Shown here piece after piece: positions 25,595-33,779 of a stretch of 42,375 bases of DNA. Position numbers and translations under genes: made by a program. How positions within the stretch are numbered: the stretch's first letter is position 1; the number at the start of each line of letters is the position of its first letter. Origin of the DNA: an uncultured Gammaproteobacteria bacterium (GTDB lineage: Bacteria > Pseudomonadota > Gammaproteobacteria > Pseudomonadales > Litorivicinaceae); assembly GCA_913042205.1 (NCBI GenBank), contig CAJWIY010000011.1:1-42375 (forward strand), in the 5' to 3' direction. The notes under the pieces were generated by a model. The model was not told the DNA's origin and searched no databases. It saw nothing but the letters and a program-made list of their open reading frames with translations.

Positions 25595-25663
25595 ATGTCT
25601 AGTGAATTGAGTCTAATTTTGAGTGATGTTGGTTGCCGTAGTGAGGTTCGGGGTAACTCCTGA
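25595..25663 (+). CDS. 22-residue peptide ORF with an exceptionally strong ribosome-binding site
   Basis: The ORF begins MSSELSLILSDVG, has one Cys and ends in NS. The sequence just before it, AAAGGAGGTGATCCAA at 25580-25595, matches the full complement of the 16S rRNA 3' tail over about 16 bases, with GGAGG seven bases before the ATG. It sits between a consensus-like promoter (25529-25556) and an intrinsic terminator (25715-25739), so it has all parts of an expressed small gene. Its RNA can also fold (see the 25628-25677 entry), so the transcript could act as an RNA instead of or as well as encoding the peptide. No match to PqqA-type precursors. No function assigned. Confidence 0.5.
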   Translation: MSSELSLILSDVGCRSEVRGNS

Positions 25664-25677
25664 AGGCACGCGCCAAC
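25628..25677 (+). ncRNA. Nested RNA fold overlapping the mini-ORF
   Basis: GTTGG (25628-25632) pairs with CCAAC (25673-25677), TGCC (25634-25637) with GGCA (25665-25668), and GAGGTT (25643-25648) with AACTC (25655-25659) with a bulge. These nest to give a three-part stem. It overlaps the end of the ORF, so it may be a structured small RNA. I recognise no known RNA family. Confidence 0.35.
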
Positions 25678-25714
25678 CCACTGAAATGTGATCGCTCGAG
25701 ATTACCATTTCGCG

Positions 25715-25739
25715 AAGGGAGCTATTTAGCTCCCTTTTT
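25715..25739 (+). terminator. Intrinsic terminator of the mini-gene
   Basis: AAGGGAGCT (25715-25723) and AGCTCCCTT (25728-25736) form a nine-bp stem with loop ATTT, followed by a run of T to 25739. It would end transcription from the promoter at 25529. Confidence 0.85.
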
Positions 25740-25839
25740 AATGGGCGAATCTTTGTGCTCATGCTTGTTGTCGCAGGCGCCTAAAGGCTGAGTCTCTTCA
25801 ATTGAAAATGTCAGGATCGTGTTTAGCCCAAGAGATGAA

Positions 25840-27477
25840 CTATCCGATACGGCTACGTTCTGCGATTAATGAATACGCGATCGATGAGAACGCAGAGTTG
25901 ACTTGTCGCAGAGCTCTCAATGTTTCGATGTGTATATTACTGGATCGAAGGCTCGCAGAATCCCCATCTCGAAGCCTATCTAAATGGTTTCGGTGACTTT
26001 CCAACACCATCGTTCCCACCGCCCCCTTTTCCCGAACCAGTTGCCGAGCACTCTCGAGGTCACTCGATAGAAGCACGTTCATTGCTAATTGCATGTTCAC
26101 AAGAATCCGGTCGTGTAGAGTTGTCAGTTCTTTTCGTCCCTTGTTAGAGAAAATGAGCGCTTTCTTGTTTTGTGTTGCCGCGAGCTTGAACAGGTTTTTT
26201 ACAATAACGTCTCCCGCAGCTTCCATGTTGTCTGCATACATAACCAGCTCGTGACTACGTCTCAATTCTTCTTCGGTAAGGTTATGACGAATGACCTCGG
26301 TGACATAATCCTTAACGCGTTTATGAACGCTGTTGACCTCAATCTCCAGTGCCTGCAGGTCGTCTATTAGGGATTTGTCCCATTTTTCGAAGAGCTCCAT
26401 CACTGGCTCGAACATTTTTTGTACGAGCTCTGAAAGGTATAACAGTTCGCGGGTGGTACTCGTTAGGGCGTGCGTTGGTATGTGAATCTTTTCGCTCTCT
26501 AATACGCTCTGCCTGTTGGCCCCGACGCCATTTGTGGCTGAATTATCTGAGGGGATTAGTTTGTCGAGAATTAGTTCCACTCGCCGGACAAGGGGAAGCC
26601 CTAAGATAACCAGAGCAAAGTTGAGTCCGACGTGAAATCCGACCAAGTAATGAATATTTGCATCCTCAACGAATTTTTCGGGTATGGGCCAGATTTGTAC
26701 CGCTATTAACAAAAGAACAGCGACCGTTCCACGCAAACAAAGATTACCCACCGTAACCAGACGTGCGGTTTTGTCAGCCTCCCTCGTAAGGATCACTGCT
26801 ATTAAGGCTCCTCCGATATTTGCTCCGAGGACCAGAGCTACGGCCACATCGAATGGGATTATTCCCTGCGCCAGGAAGGCAATAATGAGCAGCAGGGCAG
26901 CGATGCTTGAGTGGATCAACCATGTAAAAATTCCACCAATCAGGAAGGCCGTTACGGGGTCCGCTTTAAGGTAATCTACCGCAAGCGGAACAAACGTGTT
27001 GTGCTGAAGTGGCTGAGTTGCCTCGCCTAGCATGGCTAGTGAAATGAGAATTAGAGCTATTCCAACCAGAACGCGCCCTGTCTGTTTCGCGCCAGGAGTC
27101 TTTCCCTTGAAAAAACCAATGCCTCCCGCGATCAGAAAAATTGGAATCAGCCAGCTCAGATTGAAGGATAGAATTTGTACGACTAGTGCCGAGCCGAGGT
27201 CAGCTCCAAGCACCGCCGCGATTCCCACCGAGGGGGTTATCAGACCAGTTGAGGCGAAGCTCGCTGTTAGAACAGCAACTGCCGTAGAACTTTGCAGTAG
27301 GATCGCCAGCATTAAACCGAATGTTGCAGATTTAACCCTTCGGCTGTCCGCTTGCTGTAGCGCACGACGTATCCTTGAACCGTACGCCCTCTCAATACCA
27401 GATTGTACTAATTTGACCGACCAGATAAGTAGAATCGCTGCTGCGACTAGATTTAGAATCAAGCTGAATAAGGTCAT
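25840..27477 (-). CDS. Na+/phosphate cotransporter with PhoU-like domain (YjbB type)
   Basis: The 545-residue membrane protein has two inverted Na/Pi repeats: one with LQSSTAVAVLTASFASTG and one with LIHSSIAALLLIIAFLAQG, the QSS/HSS motifs of the family. About eight hydrophobic helices are seen. The C-terminal part (from about residue 340) is a PhoU-like helical domain. In E. coli YjbB such a protein exports phosphate. It is the last gene of the RpiR-led operon and overlaps the HAD gene by an ATGA, so it is co-translated with it. That placement suggests it deals with phosphate released by the operon's substrate. Confidence 0.88.
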   Translation of the reverse strand: MTLFSLILNLVAAAILLIWSVKLVQSGIERAYGSRIRRALQQADSRRVKSATFGLMLAILLQSSTAVAVLTASFASTGLITPSVGIAAVLGADLGSALVVQILSFNLSWLIPIFLIAGGIGFFKGKTPGAKQTGRVLVGIALILISLAMLGEATQPLQHNTFVPLAVDYLKADPVTAFLIGGIFTWLIHSSIAALLLIIAFLAQGIIPFDVAVALVLGANIGGALIAVILTREADKTARLVTVGNLCLRGTVAVLLLIAVQIWPIPEKFVEDANIHYLVGFHVGLNFALVILGLPLVRRVELILDKLIPSDNSATNGVGANRQSVLESEKIHIPTHALTSTTRELLYLSELVQKMFEPVMELFEKWDKSLIDDLQALEIEVNSVHKRVKDYVTEVIRHNLTEEELRRSHELVMYADNMEAAGDVIVKNLFKLAATQNKKALIFSNKGRKELTTLHDRILVNMQLAMNVLLSSDLESARQLVREKGAVGTMVLESHRNHLDRLRDGDSASLRSSNIHIETLRALRQVNSAFSSIAYSLIAERSRIG

Positions 27478-28166
27478 ATCGACGGCTTATTGGCCGACAT
27501 GGTATTCGCCGATTCGACGATGCATGACAAGTCGAGGATGTCTCTGAATGAATTGGCCGTAAAGTCCGCCTCAAGGCAATCAGGATCTGGGTTAAACCGA
27601 ATGGTTGTTATATCTAGCGCCTTGGCGCCGTCTAATTCTTTTTTTGCGTGCCCCACGAAGGCTGCGTTTTGGGGACGCACCCCTATAGGATCTAGAGCCG
27701 CCATATAGATGGCTGGATTTGGCTTAATAATCTGTAGATCACAGGAATTTGCATACGTATCCCATACCTTATCGATCCCTAGTGGAGCAAACCATTTGTA
27801 TTTTTCCTGCTGAGAGTTATAGGTATTCGTTACGATTCCTAGCTTGAATCCCTGTCGTTTTAGTTCGAATAGAGTGTCTGCTACGCCTTCAAAGAAGACT
27901 ACTTTTCGCTGTTCTGCGTGGAGTAATTCAATCCCGTCCTTCACATCTGTTGGATGATTCACACCATGATGTGCCATTAATCTCTCAAAAAACTCTAGCT
28001 CGCTCATTTGTCCCGCGTGGGCTTTTAAACGCATCTCCTTTGCTATCGGGTCCGGGTTTTTCGAGGCAGCGTAACCACGGGACAGCAAAAATGTATCAAA
28101 AGCTTGCTGACGACTTGGTTTGCTGTAAAGAATATCGCCTGCATCGAATAGAATGGCGTGGATCAT
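27474..28166 (-). CDS. HAD-superfamily hydrolase-like protein with altered catalytic motifs
   Basis: The 230-residue product has the Rossmannoid HAD core. Motif I is LFDAGDILY: the nucleophile Asp8 is present, but the residue two positions on is Gly10, not the usual Asp. A helical cap follows (about residues 15-90). Motif II is VTNT, motif III is the Lys in IIKPNPAIY, and motif IV reads FVGHAKKELDGAKAL, with His where the first Asp normally is. Phosphatases usually keep both acids; phosphonatases and dehalogenases do not keep the Asp at motif I +2. The role is therefore uncertain. It overlaps the downstream Na/Pi gene by ATGA. Confidence 0.85.
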   Translation of the reverse strand: MIHAILFDAGDILYSKPSRQQAFDTFLLSRGYAASKNPDPIAKEMRLKAHAGQMSELEFFERLMAHHGVNHPTDVKDGIELLHAEQRKVVFFEGVADTLFELKRQGFKLGIVTNTYNSQQEKYKWFAPLGIDKVWDTYANSCDLQIIKPNPAIYMAALDPIGVRPQNAAFVGHAKKELDGAKALDITTIRFNPDPDCLEADFTANSFRDILDLSCIVESANTMSANKPSI

Positions 28167-28224
28167 TCATGTGTCCTTAACGGTTAAACCGGTTTTGTAT
28201 CTTGGCAAGTTGCTGACAAAGACA

Positions 28225-28257
28225 GGATGGCGCCGCATTTTAGGTGTGGCGCCATCC
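28225..28257 (-). promoter_or_regulatory. Long hairpin between the binding-protein and HAD genes
   Basis: GGATGGCGCC (28225-28234) and GGCGCCATCC (28248-28257) form a perfect 10-bp stem with a 13-base loop. It lies just 3' of the binding-protein stop within the minus-strand operon. Such hairpins commonly stabilise binding-protein mRNA and lower expression of what follows. On the plus strand it has a T-run (28262-28267), so it could also terminate antisense transcription. Confidence 0.6.
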
Positions 28258-28265
28258 AGCGTTTT

Positions 28266-29477
28266 TTAATTCAGTGATAGATACAGAGCTAAGAACCCAT
28301 ACTTTGAACTGTAAACCTGATCAGGGTCCAAGGGTATTAATCCCAGATCATTAAAGGCTGGCAATCCATAGTCCTTAACTTGACGCGCCTCGACTGGTGC
28401 CCGGGCCGCGTAGTCGCCTGGCTCGTCCCAAGGCTTGAAACCCTCTTCCATCATGTAGCGGATGAGAAGTTTCGCCGCGTTGGGATGCGGCGCCATATCC
28501 GCCACCATCAGGGAGGTGGGGTAGCTGACTCCGAATGCGGGTTTCAAGTTATAAATAGGCTCGGCCGCATAAACATCTTTTTTATTCTTCCGCATTTTGG
28601 AAAAGGTCGTGATGCCTATAGGCGCTTTGTCCTGCTTGACGTCACCAACGTTCTTGAAGATCTTGGTAGTTGATCCTTGGAATACAGGCTCGTTATTCAA
28701 AAAGCGATGGAGCCATTCCATAGAGGCGGTTGGTTTCTCGATAAGAGGATTCTTTTTGACTGCCTTCAATACCGCCTTTGAGTACTCGATATCCTTGCCG
28801 AACTCCTCTTTATACGCAGCTTCCATAGCGTCCGAGTTGAGCAAGATAGTCTGCATAAAATTAGCTGAAAGACCATCCTCGAGTGGGCTCGGAAGAAGGG
28901 TTCTACCCTTCCATTCTTCACGTGTTAGATCCCACAATGAGTCGATCGGAGGGCCATTGGGATTTAAGGCTGTGTTGTAATACACCACACGGCTGCTGTG
29001 CCTTTGGACTAATAAAGGTTCTTTTTCACTTGCACTTAGCTCTCCGGCAATGTTATCCGGCACAAAATTCCAGACCAATTTGTCTGGTAGCGCCTCATTT
29101 AGTAGCATCGGGGCCTCAGCGTTATAAAGCACATCGACACTGTATACACCGGCCTTGTGTTCCCGGCGGAATTTTTCCAGTTGGAGGTCTGAAGGAATAT
29201 CGTATCCTTCAACCTCAATCCCATATTTTTCCTTAAACTTTGGTGCGAGTTTAGCGATTCGTGATGAGACCGAGTAGATAACTACTTTGCCCTCCGCCTT
29301 AGCCGCCTTCTCGATAGCTGCCCAGTCTTGTTTTACTGGAGTGTAAGGTCCGAGCCCTGCGGATTTCAGCCAAGCGTCATCCGCGAAGGTATTACTACCA
29401 GACAGCATGCAAGCGGACATGGCAGCGATTGTTAATCCTCGCTTGAACGCCTTTTTTATTTTTATTTCCGTTTTCAT
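28266..29477 (-). CDS. ABC transporter periplasmic solute-binding protein (family 1, FbpA-like)
   Basis: The 403-residue product has a signal peptide ending in the FADD region and a two-lobe binding-protein fold starting AIEKAAKAEGKVVIYSVSS. This is the family of iron(III), thiamine and phosphonate binding proteins. I chose ATG 29477 because GGGAGG lies seven bases upstream; a longer frame from 29663 would overlap the ATPase gene. The ligand cannot be read. Iron is less likely, since the typical tyrosine pair of FbpA is not obvious. With the neighbouring HAD and Na/Pi genes, a phosphorus-bearing organic ligand is a reasonable guess. Confidence 0.88.
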   Translation of the reverse strand: MKTEIKIKKAFKRGLTIAAMSACMLSGSNTFADDAWLKSAGLGPYTPVKQDWAAIEKAAKAEGKVVIYSVSSRIAKLAPKFKEKYGIEVEGYDIPSDLQLEKFRREHKAGVYSVDVLYNAEAPMLLNEALPDKLVWNFVPDNIAGELSASEKEPLLVQRHSSRVVYYNTALNPNGPPIDSLWDLTREEWKGRTLLPSPLEDGLSANFMQTILLNSDAMEAAYKEEFGKDIEYSKAVLKAVKKNPLIEKPTASMEWLHRFLNNEPVFQGSTTKIFKNVGDVKQDKAPIGITTFSKMRKNKKDVYAAEPIYNLKPAFGVSYPTSLMVADMAPHPNAAKLLIRYMMEEGFKPWDEPGDYAARAPVEARQVKDYGLPAFNDLGLIPLDPDQVYSSKYGFLALYLSLN

Positions 29478-29532
29478 AATAGTTCCTCCCAAGTGGGTTT
29501 TTTTGACACACCGAGAACGATCTCGGAGTGCG

Positions 29533-30642
29533 TTAGTTGGTCCTGTCTGTATCGATAGGCGGGCCCAAAAGGGCTCCGCTTTTGGCGTCGTAGACATTGA
29601 GCGCCTTTTGATCAAACTGAACCGTGACCTTCTCGCCTTCATGTACGTGTATTTCGTGACCAATTCGAGCGAGTAGAATTGTCCCTCCTTTCGTAAGTTG
29701 GATTATTGTTTCAGGGCCGTTGGGTAGCACGGAGGAAACCTCGTAAGTCTGACTACCTTTCAGCTCTTTTTTCGATATTTTTAGGTCTTCAGGACGTGCT
29801 CCAACGACTATGCTGCTTGGTGCCTCGTCCCACCCGATGTCGATGTCGATATCTCCGTTGCTGTAAAGACGATTTTTTCCGTCAGACTGATTCGCCTGAA
29901 TGAGATTAATTCGGGGCATCCCGATAAAGTCAGCGACGAAGGTATTCTCTGGACGCTTATACAGCTGAGAGGGTGGAGACACTTGCTGTATTTGCCCATC
30001 TCGCATTACCACGACACGGGTCGACATAGTCATGGCCTCGGTCTGATCGTGCGTGACGTATACTGTTGTGGAACCGGTGGATGCCTGAAATTTTTTTAGT
30101 TCGACCCTCATGTCCATCCGGAGTCGAGCGTCTAGGTTCGATAAGGGCTCGTCCATCAAGAACACTGGTGGTTTCGTTGCCAATAGCCGCGCCAGGGCAA
30201 CCCGTTGCTGTTGACCACCCGATAGTTCGGAGGGGTAGCGATTCTGTAGGTCGCTCATACCAAGATCTTTTAATACCTGATCAAGCCGGTCTTTCGAGTC
30301 GGACTCAGATAGGTTTAGGACATCGAGTCCGAACTTTACGTTGTCACGTACGGTCATGTGCGGCCACAACGCGTAACTCTGAAAGACCATCCCGAGGTTG
30401 CGCTTGCCGGGTGGAACGATTCTTTTGAGCTTGGAGGAGAATACGAGTTCTCCGTCCATATATATCTCACCCTCGTCAGGCGTCTCTAGCCCTGCCAGAC
30501 AACGTAATAGTGTCGTCTTTCCACACCCGGATGGTCCAAGTAAAACCAGAAACTCGCCAGACTCGATTTTCAAAGATACGTTATCCAGAGCCGTCATGGC
30601 GCCATAACGTTTGGTCAAATTCTCAATTTCAATGCTGGCCAT
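29533..30642 (-). CDS. ABC transporter ATP-binding protein (with TOBE domain)
   Basis: The roughly 369-residue ATPase has Walker A GPSGCGKTT, the Q-loop in VFQSYALWPHMTV, the signature LSGGQQQRVALARLL, Walker B VFLMDEPLSNLD and the switch His in VTHDQTEA. A C-terminal TOBE-like domain with VVGARPEDL follows. This is the PotA/FbpC/UgpC class. The ATG at 30642 is used, with AAGGG ten bases upstream; TTG 30648 is two codons earlier. It lies between the permease and binding-protein genes in one operon. Confidence 0.92.
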   Translation of the reverse strand: MASIEIENLTKRYGAMTALDNVSLKIESGEFLVLLGPSGCGKTTLLRCLAGLETPDEGEIYMDGELVFSSKLKRIVPPGKRNLGMVFQSYALWPHMTVRDNVKFGLDVLNLSESDSKDRLDQVLKDLGMSDLQNRYPSELSGGQQQRVALARLLATKPPVFLMDEPLSNLDARLRMDMRVELKKFQASTGSTTVYVTHDQTEAMTMSTRVVVMRDGQIQQVSPPSQLYKRPENTFVADFIGMPRINLIQANQSDGKNRLYSNGDIDIDIGWDEAPSSIVVGARPEDLKISKKELKGSQTYEVSSVLPNGPETIIQLTKGGTILLARIGHEIHVHEGEKVTVQFDQKALNVYDAKSGALLGPPIDTDRTN

Positions 30643-30655
30643 CTTCAATTAACCC

Positions 30656-32467
30656 TTAAGAGTTCTTTTCGCGTAATCGAACGAGTTTGCTTTTCCCTGC
30701 CCACCACAGAATCAGTTCACCGGCGATGGTGATCATGGCGACGATCAGAACCAATGCGTTAGAGAGCTGCGTGAGACCTTCTTCCGCGTAGTTGAAACCG
30801 ACTGTCATCAAGACCCGTGTGGAGGGTGTAATCAGCAGAATGATTAGTGACAGTTCTCTCATCACACCCACAAAACTGACCATCATGCCTGTCACCACTC
30901 CGGAGCTCGCAAGCGGTACGATTATCTTCCTGAAACGTCGACCCCAGCTCGCGCCTGCAACTTCTGCAGCTTCCTCTAGTTCCCTCCCGATCTGCGTTAC
31001 CGCGGTTACACCGGTTTTTACGGAGTAAGGCAGTCGGTTTACTACTGAAATTAAAACCAACAGTGTGAACGTGCCGTAGAGGGCTGGGATTGGGCCACGG
31101 GCTTCGGCGAACATAGTTAGATACATCGCGCCGAAAGCGATCGTTGGGAACAAGAAGGGGATAAAAGCAATCTGATCCAACATCCTGGCCAGTGGATTGC
31201 CGTCTTTCCTTACAACGATATAAGCGATTATCAGGCCGATCAAAGACGCTATTACGGCCGAAAAGAAGGCAAGTTCAATCGTGTTCCAGGCTGCTCCTAA
31301 GATATTTGCATTGTGCAGAACCCCGGGTTCCCCCATCGCAATCTCTGGATCGGACTGTCCTGTCCAAAAATGCATGGTCAGATTACTGAGATTGAAAAAG
31401 CCGTCGATCAGCATCAGCGACTGATATCCGAGTAAAATTAGTGGAAGGATCCCAACCACAAACCCGAACGTTGCCACGCTCCAAAAGATAGGCCAGCGCC
31501 ATCCGCCAAGTGCGACCTGACGGCTCCTAAATCCTTTTCCACTAATTGTTTCGAAACGACGAGCGTTGTTTCCAACGAATTTGTTCGATGCCCAAATTGC
31601 GAGTAAAGACATTAAGATCAGGAGAATGGCTAATACGTAAGCCATTGAATCGAGACCGAGCGCTAGGTTTGCGTAAACCATTGTGGCGATTGTATGGAAC
31701 TGAGTCGGTGCACCCAGCAAAAATGGTAGTGCGAACTGGCCGATGGTTTTTCCAAACGTGAGAACGAACGCTGCCGCAAAGGCTGGGGCAACGACAGGAA
31801 AAGTGATCCGGCGTAAGATCATCAACCGCGATGCGCCTGAGAGTAGGGCGCCTTCTTCCATCTGCGAGTCGATAGTCGCTAGAGCGCCAGCGACCAGTAG
31901 GTAAGCGAATGGAAAGTAGTGCATCGCTAATGTAATTGATATCGGAAACGTGCCATAAGAAACCCACTCCGGGGGTGGGATTCCCAGAACGGTCTCGTAC
32001 AGACCAGGTTGGCCACCAACCTTGGGGCTCCTGAAGACAGTCTCCCAGGCCAAGGCGATCGCGAACGATGGAACAATATATGGCAGGGTAAGGACCGGCT
32101 GTAACCATCCCTTACCGGGCATATCTGATCGGATTACACACCAGGCAAGGCCGCCCCCGACGATCAATGCAATTACTGTCGAGATGACCCCTGTGATAAG
32201 AGTGTTCACTAGTGGTGCGTATAGCATGCGTTCTGAGAGCGGACTGGCTGTCACTTGGAGCCAGTGGAACCACGTGTATTCGCCCGGAACTGCGTCACGC
32301 GAGAGCCTACGGTCGCCGTCGCCCCAGGTGATCGTGTGCAATACAAGCTCCAAAAATGGCCATAAAACGAGGTAGAAAAGGATTCCCAGCAAAATCATCA
32401 GTAGGATATTCACTGGATCCAGAATTAGTCGCATCAGAGGACTGTCTCGTCGTATCGCTAAATCCAT
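30656..32467 (-). CDS. ABC transporter permease, fused two-domain (FbpB/PhnV-like)
   Basis: The 603-residue product has about twelve hydrophobic helices in two halves. Each half carries a permease EAA-type loop: AGALATIDSQMEEGALLSGA in the first and REVEEAA-like LEEAAEVAGASWGRRFRKI in the second. This is the fused permease layout of iron(III) and 2-aminoethylphosphonate type importers. The start ATG follows the regulator stop directly (TAAATG), so it is translated from the same transcript. The C terminus is followed after 13 bp by the ATPase start. Confidence 0.92.
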   Translation of the reverse strand: MDLAIRRDSPLMRLILDPVNILLMILLGILFYLVLWPFLELVLHTITWGDGDRRLSRDAVPGEYTWFHWLQVTASPLSERMLYAPLVNTLITGVISTVIALIVGGGLAWCVIRSDMPGKGWLQPVLTLPYIVPSFAIALAWETVFRSPKVGGQPGLYETVLGIPPPEWVSYGTFPISITLAMHYFPFAYLLVAGALATIDSQMEEGALLSGASRLMILRRITFPVVAPAFAAAFVLTFGKTIGQFALPFLLGAPTQFHTIATMVYANLALGLDSMAYVLAILLILMSLLAIWASNKFVGNNARRFETISGKGFRSRQVALGGWRWPIFWSVATFGFVVGILPLILLGYQSLMLIDGFFNLSNLTMHFWTGQSDPEIAMGEPGVLHNANILGAAWNTIELAFFSAVIASLIGLIIAYIVVRKDGNPLARMLDQIAFIPFLFPTIAFGAMYLTMFAEARGPIPALYGTFTLLVLISVVNRLPYSVKTGVTAVTQIGRELEEAAEVAGASWGRRFRKIIVPLASSGVVTGMMVSFVGVMRELSLIILLITPSTRVLMTVGFNYAEEGLTQLSNALVLIVAMITIAGELILWWAGKSKLVRLREKNS

Positions 32468-33325
32468 TTAATCCTCTTCACTTTTGAATGCGGTTCGAAG
32501 CTTTTCAAGGGCTTCGGAACTCCCAACGGCCCGTTCAGGTGACAAATGCGCCAATGTTATTGCCAACGCCTCACACACGAGGAGCGGTGCGGTACGCATC
32601 GATAGCTCCGCCTCATCCGGTCTGCTGACACTGAGTAGAGCATCTGGGTTAGGGCGCAATGTTGGCCCAATCGAATCACTAATCACGATCGATTTTGCTC
32701 CCACTGCTCGCGAATGCCTCAGGAGTGCAGAGTAGCCAGCTTGAAGCGAATCGGGCGATTGAAAGGCAAACGAGATCAATGCATCACCCCTACCCATACC
32801 AATTAGACTGGTCGCTAAATCACGTGTCTGCATGTTCAGCGATATGGATACCTGAAACCCCCACCGACTCAGTCGTCGCTCGAGATGGACACCCAAGGGG
32901 GCAGCGCTACCGCGACCAACAATGAATATATTTTTCGCGCCCGCAAGAATATTAGCCGCATTATCTATTTCGGCTTGGGAGATGGTCTCTTCGATGGCTT
33001 CAATTGCAGCGATTTCGGTATGTACTAGCATGGACAGACTTGAGCTTTCGTCTGCCTTGCTCAAGCGTCGTCTGACCCGTTCGCCAGGCCCGAACGCCAC
33101 CTTTGTTTCGCTCTGGAGCGCTTTTCGCATTCCTGGAAAGCCGTCAAAACCCAGCTTGCGGGCCAGACGGACCACCGTGGATGCGTGAACGCCTGCTTGG
33201 TTTGCCAACTCGTGCGCAGAATAGAAGACGACCTGCGAGGGATCGCTCAATATGATTGAGACAAGAGTCCTGTCTGAATCTGTTAATCGCCCACTAAAGG
33301 TCTCTACAGCAAGCTTGAAGCTCAT
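32468..33325 (-). CDS. RpiR/MurR-family transcriptional regulator with SIS domain
   Basis: The 285-residue product has an N-terminal winged-helix HTH (YSAHELANQAGVHASTVVRLARKLGF) and a C-terminal SIS domain (about 120-260) with IFIVGRGSAAPLG and KSIVISDS. Such regulators respond to phosphosugars or other phosphorylated ligands. It is the first gene of the operon that also holds permease, ATPase, binding protein, HAD and Na/Pi genes, so it probably controls its own operon. The promoter should lie in the AT-rich gap before 33326. Confidence 0.93.
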   Translation of the reverse strand: MSFKLAVETFSGRLTDSDRTLVSIILSDPSQVVFYSAHELANQAGVHASTVVRLARKLGFDGFPGMRKALQSETKVAFGPGERVRRRLSKADESSSLSMLVHTEIAAIEAIEETISQAEIDNAANILAGAKNIFIVGRGSAAPLGVHLERRLSRWGFQVSISLNMQTRDLATSLIGMGRGDALISFAFQSPDSLQAGYSALLRHSRAVGAKSIVISDSIGPTLRPNPDALLSVSRPDEAELSMRTAPLLVCEALAITLAHLSPERAVGSSEALEKLRTAFKSEED

Positions 33326-33779
33326 TTTTGACGCCCAAGTTTTTCTTATTTTGCAATATTTATAGCATAAAAATTAGTTTCTGCAATTTTATATTCAATA
33401 TAGATTTCTTGGCGATTATCGATTATCGGATTAACACCCTCGCCAAGGGTAAGTGTCGAACTCTCCGGATTAACAAAACTTTGCTTTCGTTGGGTGCGCT
33501 CCAAACACGAGTTCAGGTTCAAATTTTGGGGTATCGAGGGAATCGTTGAGGATTTAACAGGTCGAGTTCTGCTACAGCCGCTGATCTCTTATTAGTTGAA
33601 TTTTCGCGACCGAGCCCTAGATGAAAAGAAAGGAAAGACATAAAGAATCGGAACTACTCGCATTCCAAATATAGACCCATTGACATAAAGATATCTTTAT
33701 GTTTTTATATTTATAGGTATTTGAACTTCAGCTTGTGCGCCTTGGCATAACGCCTAAAGCACTAAAGAGAGGTGGCAAC
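33326..33779. other. AT-rich divergent promoter region
   Basis: It separates the RpiR-led operon (minus strand) from the small gene at 33780 (plus strand). It contains the perfect palindrome at 33683-33702 and a TTGACA at 33680-33685 overlapping it. A 73-codon frame at 33328-33549 has a low-complexity AT-driven composition and no ribosome site, so I do not call it. Confidence 0.55.
33683..33702. promoter_or_regulatory. Perfect 20-bp palindrome, probable operator
   Basis: ACATAAAGATATCTTTATGT reads the same on both strands. It overlaps a TTGACA box at 33680-33685, so a bound repressor would block a promoter reading toward the gene at 33780. Size and symmetry suit an ArsR-type dimer. I recall similar sites from methionine/SAH regulation but cannot confirm it. 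Confidence 0.6.

Noticed and set aside
25580-25595. Reading the 16-base anti-SD complement as a fragment of a 16S rRNA gene on the minus strand
   Set aside because: The match to the 16S 3' end stops exactly after about 16 bases and no further rRNA sequence adjoins it; position before an ATG fits a ribosome site better.
27032-27547. 171-codon plus-strand ORF opposite the Na/Pi and HAD genes
   Set aside because: It is antisense to two well-supported genes and shows a repetitive Ile/Pro/Arg composition typical of shadow frames.
31542-32108. 188-codon minus-strand ORF within the permease gene region
   Set aside because: It lies in another frame of the same strand as the permease gene, has a composition rich in Arg, Ser and Trp with no family features, and the permease frame is clearly real.
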